Part shown: piece by piece, positions 19,397-28,476 of the stretch | Layout: each line of letters opens with the position of its first letter | Numbering within the stretch: position 1 is the first letter of the stretch | NCBI RefSeq assembly: GCF_001570985.1 | Contig: NZ_BCSS01000001.1 | Coordinates: 114,061 to 178,060 of the forward strand | Source of the DNA: Janibacter limosus NBRC 16128 | GTDB lineage: Bacteria; Actinomycetota; Actinomycetes; Actinomycetales; Dermatophilaceae | Length of the DNA: 64,000 nucleotides | Reading direction: 5' to 3' | Translations under genes and position numbers: made by a program | Notes under the pieces: generated by a model | The model's input: only the letters and a program-made list of their open reading frames with translations | What the model was told of the DNA's origin: nothing | Database searches by the model: none

Positions 19397-20088
19397 TCGC
19401 CCTCGCCACCCTCACGACAGAGGGACGGTGGCTCGACAACCCGATCATCCAGCAGGCGGTGCCGACCGCGATCTGGGAGACCCTCGCGATGACGGCCGTC
19501 GCCGGCGTCCTCACGGCGCTCCTCGGGATCCCCCTCGGCGTGCTGCTCTTCACGACCTCCCCCGGAGGGACCGCGCCCAACGCCTTCCTCAACCGCGTCG
19601 TCGGGGCCGTGGTCAACATCGGCCGCTCGCTGCCCTTCCTCATCCTGATGATCTCGATCATCCCGTTCACCCGCCTCGTCGTGGGCACCTCCATCGGCTG
19701 GCAGGCCGCGGTCGTCCCCCTGACCGTCGGCGCGATCCCCTTCTACGCGCGGCTCGTCGAGACCTCGCTGCGAGAGGTCACCGCCGGCAAGGTCGAGGCC
19801 GTGACGATGATGGGCGCCAGCCGGGGAGAGATCACCCGCAAGGTCCTGCTGCCCGAGGCCCGGTCCGGGCTCGTCGCCGGCCTGACCACGACCGTCATCG
19901 CCCTCATCGGCTACACGGCCATGGCCGGCGCCGTCGGAGGCGGCGGTCTCGGCGCCGTGGCGATGAGCTATGGCTACAACCGCTTCGAGTCCGACGTGAT
20001 GATCGTCTGCGTCGTGCTGCTCGTCGTCATCGTCACTGTGGTCCAGGTCGTCGGCGATCTCGTCGCCCGCCGCCTCGACCGCCGCTGA
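19393..20088 (+). CDS. metI: Methionine ABC transporter permease
   Basis: Membrane component of MetNIQ. 231 aa with about five transmembrane segments and the permease EAA-type cytoplasmic loop EAVTMMGASRGEITRKVLLPEARSG (two pieces of residues about 136-160), where the ATPase docks. The N-terminus IIQQAVPTAIWETLAMTAVAGV is typical of MetI. ATG 19393 overlaps the metN stop by 4 nt. metQ follows after 47 nt. Confidence 0.94.
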   Translation: MIALATLTTEGRWLDNPIIQQAVPTAIWETLAMTAVAGVLTALLGIPLGVLLFTTSPGGTAPNAFLNRVVGAVVNIGRSLPFLILMISIIPFTRLVVGTSIGWQAAVVPLTVGAIPFYARLVETSLREVTAGKVEAVTMMGASRGEITRKVLLPEARSGLVAGLTTTVIALIGYTAMAGAVGGGGLGAVAMSYGYNRFESDVMIVCVVLLVVIVTVVQVVGDLVARRLDRR

Positions 20089-20135
20089 TCACCCACCCCT
20101 CCCACGCCACCGCACCACGACTCGAAAGGACACCC

Positions 20136-20984
20136 ATGTCCCCCTTCCGCACCACGACCCGCGCTGCCGCGGTCATCATCGTCACCTCCCTCGGCCTCTC
20201 GGCCTGCGGGCTGGCCAAGGGTGACTCCGAGGGCCCCGCGGCCGACGACAAGGGCGTCACCACCATCACCGTCGGGGCCTCCCCGACCCCGCACGCCAAG
20301 ATCCTGGAGTTCGTCGACAAGGAGCTGGCGCCGGAGGCGAAGCTCGACCTCGACATCAAGACCTTCGACGACTACATCCAGCCCAATGTCCAGCTCTCCG
20401 AGGGCACGCTCGACGCCAACTACTACCAGCACCTCCCCTACTACGAGGAGCAGGTCACGGACCGCGGGTACGACTTCGCGCACTACTCGGGCATCCACCT
20501 CGAGCCCTTCGCGCTCTACTCGGACACCGTCAAGGACGTCAAGGACCTGAAGTCCGGCGCCCAGATCGGGGTCAACAACGACCCGTCCAACCAGGGCCGG
20601 GCCCTGCAGCTGCTCGCCGACAACGACGTCATCACGCTCAAGGACGGCAAGGACGCGACCAATGCCACGATCTTCGACGTCGCGGACAACCCGAAGAAGC
20701 TGAAGTTCAAGGAGACCGACCCGGCCCAGCTGGCTCGCTCCCTGCAGGACCTGGACGCGGCCGTCATCAACGGCAACTACGCCATCGAGGCGAACCTGTC
20801 GACCAAGGACGCGATCCTCGTCGAGGACGGCAAGGACAGCCCCTACGCCAACTTCCTCGCCGTGCAGAAGGCCAACGAGGACAACCCCGGCCTGAAGAAG
20901 CTCGACGAGCTGCTCCACTCCCCCGAGGTCAAGGCCTACATCGAGAAGACCTGGCCCGACGGCGAGGTCCAGCCGGCCTTCTGA
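20136..20984 (+). CDS. metQ: Methionine-binding lipoprotein MetQ
   Basis: Substrate-binding component anchored to the outer face of the membrane. 282 aa with a lipoprotein signal peptide whose lipobox LSAC places the acylated Cys at residue 24. The NlpA/MetQ fold shows ITVGASPTPHAKILEFV, NVQLSEGTLDANYYQH, GIHLEPFALYS and the ligand loop INGNYAIEANL. ATG 20136 has a GAAAGGA ribosome binding site. Ends 18 nt from the convergent NUDIX gene. Confidence 0.94.
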   Translation: MSPFRTTTRAAAVIIVTSLGLSACGLAKGDSEGPAADDKGVTTITVGASPTPHAKILEFVDKELAPEAKLDLDIKTFDDYIQPNVQLSEGTLDANYYQHLPYYEEQVTDRGYDFAHYSGIHLEPFALYSDTVKDVKDLKSGAQIGVNNDPSNQGRALQLLADNDVITLKDGKDATNATIFDVADNPKKLKFKETDPAQLARSLQDLDAAVINGNYAIEANLSTKDAILVEDGKDSPYANFLAVQKANEDNPGLKKLDELLHSPEVKAYIEKTWPDGEVQPAF

Positions 20985-20987
20985 TCC

Positions 20988-21013
20988 CCACCCGGCGGAC
21001 GGTCACTGGGTGG
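20988..21013. terminator. Weak bidirectional hairpin between metQ and NUDIX
   Basis: CCACCC and GGGTGG pair across 14 nt in the 18-nt convergent gap and NUDIX 3' end. The stem is short and has no U-tract, so it may not be functional. Confidence 0.25.
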
Positions 21014-21647
21014 CGCGTGGCCGCCCGCCGGCTCGGTCGTCACGCACACCGGTGATCACCGGGCGCAGCGCGAGGACGGTCGCGACATCGCCGAGGGCCT
21101 GCAGCTCCTCCAGGAGCACCCGGGTCGGCGTCATCAGTCGCGTCCGCCCCGCCGCGTGATCGGTCAGGAGGGCGGTGATGCCCTCCCAGCGCGAGTCCAC
21201 GGCTTCGGTGGTCTGGTGGCGCGGCTGCGGCCCATCGGGTCCGATCGCCAGGACGAAGAAGGCCACATCGAAGCGCTTGGGCGAACCCTCGGGCGTCACC
21301 CAGCAGTCCCAGGGAAGCAGATCGCCCGGCCCGGCCTCGTAGCCCGTCTCCTCGGCGAGCTCCCGCAGCCCCGTGGCGATCCGGGTGCGGGCCCGGCCCG
21401 TCGCGTCCGCCACCGGGCCGTCCAGGTCGGACCACCGCCGCACGTGCTCGCTCTCGAGCTCCTGCGAGAGGGGCAGGTCCGCCCCCTTCGCCTCGTCGCC
21501 GGGGTCGCACCGACCGCCGGGGAAGACCGCCACTCCGGCGGCGAAGTCCATCGTGTGCTGGCGGTGCTGGACGAAGACCTCCAGGCCCTCGCGTCCGTCA
21601 CGCACGGGGATGACGCTGACGGCCGGCCGCACGACGACCGCGGTCAC
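21003..21647 (-). CDS. NUDIX hydrolase, NUDT19-like with split Nudix box
   Basis: Hydrolase of nucleoside-diphosphate-linked compounds; the relatives suggest a CoA- or acyl-CoA-type substrate, but that is inference. The 214-aa product has the Nudix glycine segment VFPGGRCDPGDE, then about 45 extra residues before the catalytic RELAEETGYEAG. This insertion is typical of NUDT19-like enzymes and absent from MutT-type ones. A GTG start at 21647 overlaps the stop of the AI-2E family gene (GTGA), so the two are coupled. Convergent with metQ. Confidence 0.85.
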   Translation of the reverse strand: MTAVVVRPAVSVIPVRDGREGLEVFVQHRQHTMDFAAGVAVFPGGRCDPGDEAKGADLPLSQELESEHVRRWSDLDGPVADATGRARTRIATGLRELAEETGYEAGPGDLLPWDCWVTPEGSPKRFDVAFFVLAIGPDGPQPRHQTTEAVDSRWEGITALLTDHAAGRTRLMTPTRVLLEELQALGDVATVLALRPVITGVRDDRAGGRPRATQ

Positions 21648-22831
21648 TCCGCGACCGGTGCTTCCTCCTCGACGGCCTCGGCGATCTCCTCGCCCTCGTC
21701 GGACTCCGGCTCGACGTCGTCAGCCGTGACGATGCCCGCCTTGAGGTTGACCTGCTCGCTGAGGTAGCGAAGCACGACCGCCGCCACCGCCGCCACAGGC
21801 ACCGCGAGGAAGGCGCCGACGATGCCGAAGATCGTGCTGCCGACCGCGACGGACAGCAGGACGACGCCCGCGTGCAGCTGCATCGACCGGCCCTGCAGCA
21901 TCGGCGAGAGCACATTGCCCTCGAGCTGCTGGACCGCGATGATGAGGATCAGGACGAAGAGCGCGGTCATCGGGCCCTGCGCGACGAGTGCCACGAGGAC
22001 GGACAGGAAGCCGACGGCGAAGGCACCGACGATCGGGATGAAGCCACCGAAGAAGGTGAGGATGGCCAACGCAAAAGCCAGGGGCACTCCGAGGAGGAAC
22101 AACCCGCTGCCGATGAGGACCGCGTCGACCGCGGAGACGAGCGCCTGGGTGCGGATGAACCCGCCGAGCGTGTTCCACGAGCGGGTGGCGACCTCGGTGA
22201 GGTGGGCACCGGCCCGCTCGCCCGAGAGCCGACGGACGAAGGGGAGGAACTGCGGCCCGTCCTTGATGAAGAAGAAGACGAGCACCAGCACCAGGACGAG
22301 GGTCACGATGCCCGAGCCGACGGCCGAGGCACCGGCCAGTGCTCCGGAGGCGATCTGACCGCTCTGGTCCTGCAGCCACGTCGTGGCTGACGTCACGGCG
22401 TCGTTGATCGTCGAGCTGTCGATGTTGAAGGGCGGCCGGGCAGCGCGATCCTGCAGCTCGGTCAGTCCCTTGCTGGCCTGGCTGGCCAGGTCACCCGACT
22501 GGCTGACGAGCGACGGCGTGATCGCACCGAGCACGCCGAAGAAGACCACCAGGGCACCGACGATCACCAGGGCCGCGGCCAACGCCGCGGGCACACCCTT
22601 GCTGCGCAGCCACCGGGTCGGGGGCCACAGGACGGTGGCGGCGATCAGCGCGAGCAGGACGGGGAAGACCCCGACCCACAGCGTGGACAGCAGCCACCAG
22701 ATGATGAAGGCGCCCGCCGCGACGAGCAGCAGCCGCATCGACCACCGCGCCAGCCACGAGATGCCGTCGCCGATGACGGCGCCGCGGTCGGCGGGCTCCG
22801 TGCGGATGTCACTCTCGTGCAGCGTGCTCAT
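21644..22831 (-). CDS. AI-2E family transporter (PF01594-type permease)
   Basis: Integral membrane protein of 395 aa with about eight transmembrane segments: two near residues 30-70, one at 85-110, then a periplasmic-type linker rich in Ser/Thr (SLVSQSGDLASQASKG) and five or so in the C-terminal half. LFLLGVPLAFALAILTFFGG and QLEGNVLSPMLQGRSMQLHA are the conserved family blocks. The C-terminal tail is very acidic (ESDEGEEIAEAVEEEAP). Substrate unknown: the family includes the AI-2 exporter TqsA and Na+/H+ antiporter-like members. Lies 8 nt behind nusB. Confidence 0.85.
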   Translation of the reverse strand: MSTLHESDIRTEPADRGAVIGDGISWLARWSMRLLLVAAGAFIIWWLLSTLWVGVFPVLLALIAATVLWPPTRWLRSKGVPAALAAALVIVGALVVFFGVLGAITPSLVSQSGDLASQASKGLTELQDRAARPPFNIDSSTINDAVTSATTWLQDQSGQIASGALAGASAVGSGIVTLVLVLVLVFFFIKDGPQFLPFVRRLSGERAGAHLTEVATRSWNTLGGFIRTQALVSAVDAVLIGSGLFLLGVPLAFALAILTFFGGFIPIVGAFAVGFLSVLVALVAQGPMTALFVLILIIAVQQLEGNVLSPMLQGRSMQLHAGVVLLSVAVGSTIFGIVGAFLAVPVAAVAAVVLRYLSEQVNLKAGIVTADDVEPESDEGEEIAEAVEEEAPVAE

Positions 22832-22839
22832 GTGTCTCC

Positions 22840-23253
22840 TCAGACGAGGGTGGGCTTGACCTCGACGATGCGGGCCAGCAGGCCGTTGATGAACTTCGGG
22901 GACTCGTCGGTGCTCAGCTCGGTCGCCAGGACCACGGCCTCGCTGACCGCGACCTCGTCGGGCACATCGTCGCTGAAGAGGATCTCCCAGGTGCCCAGCC
23001 GCAGGATCGCACGGTCGACATCGGGCATCCGGTCCAGGGTCCAGCCCTGGCTGTACGTCGTCAGGGCGTCGTTGATGTCGTTCCAGTGCCCGACCACGCC
23101 CTGGACGGCGGTGATCGTGTACTCGTTGAGCGGCGCCGGAGTCACCGGCGTCTGGGCGCGCTCGCTGGCCAGATCACCGGCGTTGAGACCACGCGACTCC
23201 GCCTCGAAGAGGAGGTCGACGGCCCGCCGACGCGCCTTGGTGCGTGCTCCCAC
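22840..23253 (-). CDS. nusB: Transcription antitermination factor NusB
   Basis: RNA-binding partner of NusE(S10) in rRNA antitermination. 137 aa, all-helical: ARTKARRRAVDLLFEAESRG at the N-terminus, MPDVDRAILRLGTWEILF and the C-terminal SPKFINGLLARIV are family hallmarks. GTG 23253 directly abuts the efp stop (no intergenic base). The efp-nusB pair is conserved in actinobacteria; in many, pyrR follows almost directly, whereas here metNIQ, NUDIX and the AI-2E gene lie between. Confidence 0.95.
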   Translation of the reverse strand: MGARTKARRRAVDLLFEAESRGLNAGDLASERAQTPVTPAPLNEYTITAVQGVVGHWNDINDALTTYSQGWTLDRMPDVDRAILRLGTWEILFSDDVPDEVAVSEAVVLATELSTDESPKFINGLLARIVEVKPTLV

Positions 23254-23814
23254 TCAGCTCACTCGACCGAGGTAGGAGCCGTCACGGGTGTCGACCTTGA
23301 CCTTGGTGCCCTGCTCGAGGAAGAGCGGCACGGAGATCTCCGCGCCGGTCTCGAGCGTGGCCGGCTTGGTGCCACCGGTGGAGCGGTCACCCTGCAGGCC
23401 GGGCTCGGTGTAGGTGATCTCCAGGACGACCGAGGCGGGCAGCTCGACGTACAGGACGGTGCCCTCGTGACGGGCGATGACGGCTTCCTGGTTCTCGAGC
23501 ATGTACTTGCTCGCGTCGCCGACGACCTCCGGGGGGACCGGGATCTGGTCGTAGGTGTCGCTGTCCATGAAGACGTAGTCGGTGCCGTCGTTGTAGAGGT
23601 ACTGCATGGTGCGCTTGTCCACATTGGACGTCTCGACCTTGGTGCCGGCGTTGAAGGTCTTGTCGACGGTCTTGCCGCTGGTGACATTCTTGAGCTTGGT
23701 CCGCACGAAGGCCGGGCCCTTGCCGGGCTTGACGTGCTGGAACTCCACGACGCTCCAGAGCTGGCCATCGATGTTGAGGACCATGCCGTTCTTGAGGTCA
23801 TTCGTCGTTGCCAC
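23254..23814 (-). CDS. efp: Translation elongation factor P
   Basis: Relieves ribosome stalling at polyproline. 186 aa, three beta-barrel domains: KOW-like N-terminus [19 protein letters not shown], the tip loop [17 protein letters not shown] with Lys32 at the modification position, and the C-terminal signature [19 protein letters not shown]. Start GTG 23814; the frame is open upstream but only opposite the lipase. A TAGGAT -10 box lies at 23889-23894, giving a leader of about 68 nt. No efp-modification gene is visible nearby. Confidence 0.96.
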   Translation of the reverse strand: MATTNDLKNGMVLNIDGQLWSVVEFQHVKPGKGPAFVRTKLKNVTSGKTVDKTFNAGTKVETSNVDKRTMQYLYNDGTDYVFMDSDTYDQIPVPPEVVGDASKYMLENQEAVIARHEGTVLYVELPASVVLEITYTEPGLQGDRSTGGTKPATLETGAEISVPLFLEQGTKVKVDTRDGSYLGRVS

Positions 23815-23888
23815 GTGTAGCTCGCCTTCGCGTCGTCGTCTCTGAGGTCTCCCGCTGCTGCGCCATGGGCACGCGCGGGCCGCCAAGC

Positions 23889-23894
23889 ATCCTA
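23889..23894 (-). promoter_or_regulatory. Candidate efp -10 box TAGGAT
   Basis: TAGGAT on the minus strand, overlapping the TAG stop of the lipase gene and about 75 nt from the efp GTG. No clear -35. The same hexamer precedes aspS (47899-47904). Confidence 0.4.
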
Positions 23895-25172
23895 ACCGGC
23901 TTCGACGAAGGCAGCCGACACCCATTCCTGCACCCGGGGCCGCGAGGCCTCGAGCACGGAGATGTGGTCCGCTCCGGACACCCGGACGTACTCGACATCG
24001 GCCCCCTGCTGCTCGTACTGCTCCGAGAGCCGGTCGCTGAGGAGCGGCGGCACGGTCGTGTCCTTGGTTCCGTGGACGATCAGGACGGGGGCGTGCGGGT
24101 GCAGCTCGGCGGCGTCGTTGGTGCCGACGGTGCGCCGGATCCGGCTCAGGTCGGCGTCCTCGCGCAAGAAGTCCTCCAGGCGCATGCCACCGAAGGAGTC
24201 CTCGCGGAAGAGCTCGGCGATGCACCGGTCCTCGAGCTGGGGCAGCAGCCGCTGACCCGCGGGCGTCACGACGTCCTTGACGTCCACGCCCGTGACCCGG
24301 GCCGCTGCGACGACCAGCGGGCCGAGGAATCCGGCCCCCGACGCCGAGTCGGTCGCGGCCGCCTGCTCTTCCTCGGTCGTCCCCGCCGGAGCCTGCCCAC
24401 CAGCCATCTCCACCACCACGCCGAGCTGGCTCGGCGGAGCGAGCGCGACGATGCCGGCGAGGTCCAGCCCGGGCGCGTAGGCGTCGGTGAACCTGCTGGT
24501 GAAGAGGGCCGCCTGCCCGCCCTGCGAGTGCCCCATCGCGACCCAGCGTGGGGACAGGTCCGGGGAGAGCTCGTGTGCGGCGAGGACGATGTCGGTCATC
24601 GACGCACCTGCGGACTGACCCATGAGGTACGGGTGCGGCCCCGGCGTGCCGAGTCCCTCGTAGTCGGTCCGCACGACGGCATACCCGTCCCCGACGAGGT
24701 CGGTCGTCGTCTGGTCCATCGAGGCGGTGTAGATGCCGGTCTGCTGGTCGACGAGCGAACGCGACGGGGCGCAGTCGTCGGCCATCCCCGTCGTACCGTG
24801 CCCCCAGCTGATGACCGGCCACCCACCCTCGGGCGGCTCACCCGACGGGATGGAGACCACCCCGGACACGGCGACGGGCTCCCCCTTCGCACTCATCGAT
24901 CGGTACATCACGAGGTGGGTGGTCCCACCGATCGTCGGACCGTCGACCACGCGGCGCGACCAGATGAGCGTGCCGTGGCGGTCCGTGGCCAGCTGTTGCG
25001 GGCTCACCTCGTAAAAGGCCGCTCCCGCCGGGCCGGTCGCCACCTGTCGTCCGTCGTCTCCCTCGCGCACCCGCCACACGACCACCGTCACGACCAGGGC
25101 GATGACGAGCAGGCACGCCACGAGGAGGCCGCGGCGTGGATGAGGAGTCGAGGAGGCGTTCACCTGCCGCAT
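23892..25172 (-). CDS. Secreted alpha/beta-hydrolase, secretory lipase (LIP) family
   Basis: Probable exported esterase/lipase of 426 aa. A basic stretch (PHPRRG) and a hydrophobic signal/anchor segment ([18 protein letters not shown], about residues 15-33) lead into an alpha/beta-hydrolase with the nucleophile elbow GHSQGG (Ser near residue 215), the upstream family motif [20 protein letters not shown], and the acid/His end [13 protein letters not shown] and [11 protein letters not shown]. The PYLMGQSAG block is characteristic of the secretory lipase family. Start ATG 25172 (GGGAAG just upstream); GTG 25163 is possible. Divergent from the glutamate-synthase-like gene by 30 nt. Confidence 0.82.
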   Translation of the reverse strand: MRQVNASSTPHPRRGLLVACLLVIALVVTVVVWRVREGDDGRQVATGPAGAAFYEVSPQQLATDRHGTLIWSRRVVDGPTIGGTTHLVMYRSMSAKGEPVAVSGVVSIPSGEPPEGGWPVISWGHGTTGMADDCAPSRSLVDQQTGIYTASMDQTTTDLVGDGYAVVRTDYEGLGTPGPHPYLMGQSAGASMTDIVLAAHELSPDLSPRWVAMGHSQGGQAALFTSRFTDAYAPGLDLAGIVALAPPSQLGVVVEMAGGQAPAGTTEEEQAAATDSASGAGFLGPLVVAAARVTGVDVKDVVTPAGQRLLPQLEDRCIAELFREDSFGGMRLEDFLREDADLSRIRRTVGTNDAAELHPHAPVLIVHGTKDTTVPPLLSDRLSEQYEQQGADVEYVRVSGADHISVLEASRPRVQEWVSAAFVEAG

Positions 25173-25202
25173 CTTCCCATCAGGCGTGCCACAGGGGGCA
25201 GT

Positions 25203-26774
25203 ATGGCGGGCATGAAGTCCACGTCTGCCCTTCTCCTGATCGCCGCCGGTACCGCTGGGGTCGCCGCCCGAGACCTTCTGCAGAAGCAGCATTCGCTCAA
25301 GCGCAACTTCCCGGTCGTCGCCAATGCCCGCTACCTCCTCGAGAAGATCGGGCCCGAGCTGCGGCAGTACATCGTGACGAGCAATGACGAGGAGCGGCCC
25401 TTCAGCCGCGACCAGCGCTCGTGGGTCTATGCCTCGTCCAAGATGGAGAACAACTACGTGGGCTTCGGCACGGACAACGACGTCGAGCAGGCCGAGGGCT
25501 ACCCGATCTTCAAGCACCGCACCTTCTCCGATGTCTCTGCCTCCACCCAGACCCACGACGGCGAGGACAGCCCCCTCCCCTGCGCCAAGGTGCTGGGTGC
25601 GGCCCGGGGCAGGCGTCACGCCTTCCGACCGGAGTCGGTCGTCAACATCTCCTCGATGAGCTTCGGCTCCCTCTCGGGCAACGCTGTCCACGCCCTCAAC
25701 GAGGGTGCGCGGCTCGCCGGGTGCATGCAGCTCACGGGTGAGGGATCGCTGTCGCCCTACCACCGTCAGGGCGGCGACCTCATCTTCCAGATCGGCACCG
25801 CCTACTTCGGCTGCCGCGACGACGAGGGCCGGTTCGACCTGGCCAAGCTCAAGGCCGTCGTCGAGTCCGCTCCGGTCAAGGCGATCGAGATCAAGCTGAG
25901 CCAGGGCGCCAAGCCCGGGCTGGGTGGCATGCTGCCCGCAGCGAAGATCTCCCCCGAGATCGCCGAGACCCGCGGCATCCCGCAGGGCGAGGACTGCGCC
26001 AGCCCCTCCCGCCACACGGAGTTCGACGACATCGACTCCATGCTGGACTTCGTCGAGCGGCTCGCCGACGAGACCGGCCTGCCGATCGGCATCAAGTCCG
26101 CGGTCGGCGACCTGAGCTTCTGGGAGGACCTGGCGGACGCCATGGCCGACGGCTCCCGCGGGGTCGACTACATCGCGATCGACGGCGGCGAAGGGGGAAC
26201 CGGCGCGGCTCCCCTCGTCTTCAGCGACGCGGTGGCACTGCCCTTCCGGCTCGGCTTCGCCCGCGTGTACGGCATCTTCGCCCGGGCCGGGCTGACCGAT
26301 CGCGTCGTCTGGGTGGGCTCGGGCAAGCTCGGCCTGCCCGAAAATGCGCTCGTCGCCTTCGCCATGGGCGTCGACATGGTGCACGTTGCCCGCGAGGCGA
26401 TGCTGGCCATCGGGTGCATCCAGGCGCAGAAGTGCCACACCGACCACTGCCCCACGGGGGTGGCCACGCAGAACCAGTGGCTCTCCCGCGGCCTTGACCC
26501 CACCCTCAAGGCGCAGCGCGTCCACAACTACATCCGCACCCTGCGCCGCGACCTGCTCAAGGTGTCGGAGGCCTGCGGCGTCTGGCACCCGGGCCTGCTC
26601 ACGGTCGACGACGTCGACCTGCTCCTGGGCGCCCGCAAGGCCACTCCTCTTGGCGAGGTCTACGGCTACGAGCCCGGGTGGGGCAGGCTCGGCGACGAGG
26701 ACGCGGCCGCGATCATCGCGGTGATGTCGCAGACCGCGCCCTCGGGCGAGGACGAAGAGGTTCCGGCTACTTGA
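25203..26774 (+). CDS. Membrane-anchored FMN-binding glutamate synthase family protein
   Basis: 523 aa. A short N-terminal hydrophobic segment (ALLLIAAGTAGVAARDLL) is followed by a GltB-type FMN TIM-barrel: SSMSFGSLSGNAVHALNEGA, IEIKLSQGAKPGLGGMLP, AIDGGEGGTGAAPLVFSDA, and the cysteine motif CIQAQKCHTDHCPTGVAT where glutamate synthase binds its 3Fe-4S cluster. There is no glutaminase domain and no GltD partner nearby, so it is not a complete glutamate synthase; relatives are annotated only as flavoprotein oxidoreductases. The open frame extends more than 1.3 kb upstream, but that part is a shadow of the lipase; ATG 25203 has a GGGGGC ribosome site. Ends overlapping the ABC permease by 8 nt, tail to tail. 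Confidence 0.8.
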   Translation: MAGMKSTSALLLIAAGTAGVAARDLLQKQHSLKRNFPVVANARYLLEKIGPELRQYIVTSNDEERPFSRDQRSWVYASSKMENNYVGFGTDNDVEQAEGYPIFKHRTFSDVSASTQTHDGEDSPLPCAKVLGAARGRRHAFRPESVVNISSMSFGSLSGNAVHALNEGARLAGCMQLTGEGSLSPYHRQGGDLIFQIGTAYFGCRDDEGRFDLAKLKAVVESAPVKAIEIKLSQGAKPGLGGMLPAAKISPEIAETRGIPQGEDCASPSRHTEFDDIDSMLDFVERLADETGLPIGIKSAVGDLSFWEDLADAMADGSRGVDYIAIDGGEGGTGAAPLVFSDAVALPFRLGFARVYGIFARAGLTDRVVWVGSGKLGLPENALVAFAMGVDMVHVAREAMLAIGCIQAQKCHTDHCPTGVATQNQWLSRGLDPTLKAQRVHNYIRTLRRDLLKVSEACGVWHPGLLTVDDVDLLLGARKATPLGEVYGYEPGWGRLGDEDAAAIIAVMSQTAPSGEDEEVPAT

Positions 26775-27570
26775 TCTCGCGGGTGAGGATCCGGTAGCTG
26801 CCGATCACCAGCGGCAGGCCGACCCACAGCGCGGAGCCCGTGGCCAGCTGTGCCCAGTTCTCCCCGGTCATTGTCCCCTCCGTGAGCGGGCCGGTGACGA
26901 GGTTGAGGTCGAGCCAGGTCGCGACATCCGACATCCACGAGATCATCGCGCCGAGGATCGTCCACACCGTCGGCAGTGCGAGGCTCGCCACGATGGCGAT
27001 CGGGGTGTTGAGGAAGGCCGCGCCGAATGCGACGCCCTGCAGGGTGAAGATCAGTGCGGTGAGGACCACGCCGGCGAGCGAGATGCCGGTCAGGGTGAAC
27101 TCCCCACCGGAGACGAGGGTCGCCAGCGCAGCGGCACCGGCGCCGGCAGCCAGGAGGACGAGGCACAGGACGAGTGCGGCCGCGACCTTGGCGCCGATGA
27201 CCCGTCCTCTCCGGGGCACGAGCGTGAAGGTCGCGAGGCCGGTGCGCTGGCTCCACTCCTGGGTCGCGGACATGATGCCCATGATCGGCAGCAGCATCAT
27301 CAGGGGCATCGTGATGAAGCCGAGGAAGGTCGGGTACCGGTGGTCCTGCTCCTGGCCCCAGACGACCAGACCGCCGGCGACCAGGAAGCCGATCCCGGCC
27401 ATGGTGATGAGCATCCACAGCCCGGCGCGGGTGTCCACCATCTTGCGTACCTCGATGGTGACGAGCCTGACGAAGGGGACCCGGTCGTCGGACACGTCGA
27501 CGGGCGGCCTTGCGGTGCTCGACGACATGGGCTGCGGTGCGGACTGCGTGGGTGCGGTGGCGGTGCTCAT
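26767..27570 (-). CDS. ABC-2 type transporter permease
   Basis: Membrane half of a two-gene ABC exporter. 267 aa, six predicted transmembrane segments beginning at AGLWMLITMAGIGFLVAGGLV, with a cytoplasmic N-terminal extension rich in Ser/Thr/Pro. The region EWSQRTGLATFTLVPRRGRVIGAK is the usual ABC-2 intracellular loop. The ATG at 27570 overlaps the ATPase stop by 4 nt. Substrate unknown; paired exporters next to a LuxR-type two-component system often give resistance to membrane-active peptides, but nothing here proves that. Confidence 0.82.
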   Translation of the reverse strand: MSTATAPTQSAPQPMSSSTARPPVDVSDDRVPFVRLVTIEVRKMVDTRAGLWMLITMAGIGFLVAGGLVVWGQEQDHRYPTFLGFITMPLMMLLPIMGIMSATQEWSQRTGLATFTLVPRRGRVIGAKVAAALVLCLVLLAAGAGAAALATLVSGGEFTLTGISLAGVVLTALIFTLQGVAFGAAFLNTPIAIVASLALPTVWTILGAMISWMSDVATWLDLNLVTGPLTEGTMTGENWAQLATGSALWVGLPLVIGSYRILTREIK

Positions 27571-28463
27571 GCGGCAATCCCCTCTCGGGACTCGTTGGCG
27601 GTCAGGGTGAGGAAGAGCTCCTCGAGGCCACCGGCGGAACCGGAGGCGAGGTCGGTGAGGACGATGCGGGCGTCGAGCGCGACGCGGCCGACCGCCTCGC
27701 TGCTCGTCTGCGCGAGCAGCCCGGCGGGGCTCGAGGTGACCTCGACGCCGGCTCGGGTCAGTGCGTCGGCGAGCGCAGCATCATCGGTGGATCGCACGCG
27801 GGTGCCCTGCTGCTGGAGCAGATCCTCGACCGTGCCCTCGGCGACGATGCGGCCGTTGCCGATGATGACCAGCTCGTCGGCGACGATCTGCACCTCGGAG
27901 AGCAGGTGCGAGGACAGCAGCACCGTGCCGCCGCGGTCGGCGAAGCCGCGCAGCAGCCCGCGCATCCAGTGGATGCCCTGCGGGTCCAGCCCGTTGGCCG
28001 GCTCGTCGAGGATCAGCACCTCGGGATCACCGATGAGGGCAGCGGCCAGACCGAGACGCTGACGCATGCCGAGCGAGTAGTTGCGCACCCGCCGGCCGGC
28101 CTCCTTGTCGGTGAGGCCGACGGTGGCCAGCCCGTGGGCCACCGCGGTCGGCCCGACGCCGATGGTCCTGGCGGCGAGGGTCAGGACCTCCTTGCCGGTG
28201 CGTCCGGGGTGCTGGGCGGAGGCGTCCAGCATGACGCCGACATGGCGCCCGGGGTTGGGCAGCTCCCGGTAGCGGCGGCCGAGGACGAGCGCCTCACCGG
28301 AGGTCGGCGGCGTCAGGCCGGTCATCATCCGCATCGCGGTGGACTTGCCGGCGCCGTTGGGACCGAGGAACCCGGTGACGCTGCCCGGGCGGGCCGTGAA
28401 GGAGATGTCGTGGACGGCGGTGAAGTCGCCGTACCGCTTGGTGAGGTTGGTGGCCGTGATCAT
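27567..28463 (-). CDS. ABC transporter ATP-binding protein
   Basis: ATPase partner of the ABC-2 permease. 298 aa: Walker A GPNGAGKS (34-41), signature NYSLGMRQRLGLAAAL, Walker B VLILDEPANGLDPQG, switch SSHLL, and a roughly 80-residue C-terminal extension typical of drug/bacteriocin exporters. ATG 28463 is chosen because homology begins at MITATNLTKRYGDF and GGAG precedes it; the frame runs on upstream into the regulatory region. Divergent from the sensor kinase gene. Confidence 0.87.
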   Translation of the reverse strand: MITATNLTKRYGDFTAVHDISFTARPGSVTGFLGPNGAGKSTAMRMMTGLTPPTSGEALVLGRRYRELPNPGRHVGVMLDASAQHPGRTGKEVLTLAARTIGVGPTAVAHGLATVGLTDKEAGRRVRNYSLGMRQRLGLAAALIGDPEVLILDEPANGLDPQGIHWMRGLLRGFADRGGTVLLSSHLLSEVQIVADELVIIGNGRIVAEGTVEDLLQQQGTRVRSTDDAALADALTRAGVEVTSSPAGLLAQTSSEAVGRVALDARIVLTDLASGSAGGLEELFLTLTANESREGIAA

Positions 28464-28476
28464 GCTCCAACGATGC

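Noticed and set aside
23808..25202. Upstream extension of the glutamate-synthase-like gene by about 465 codons
   Set aside because: It runs opposite the secreted lipase and shows low-complexity composition; homology and a ribosome site start at 25203.
23892..26588. Extension of the lipase frame to 898 codons
   Set aside because: The extra N-terminal part is antisense to the glutamate-synthase-like gene; the signal sequence starts near 25172.
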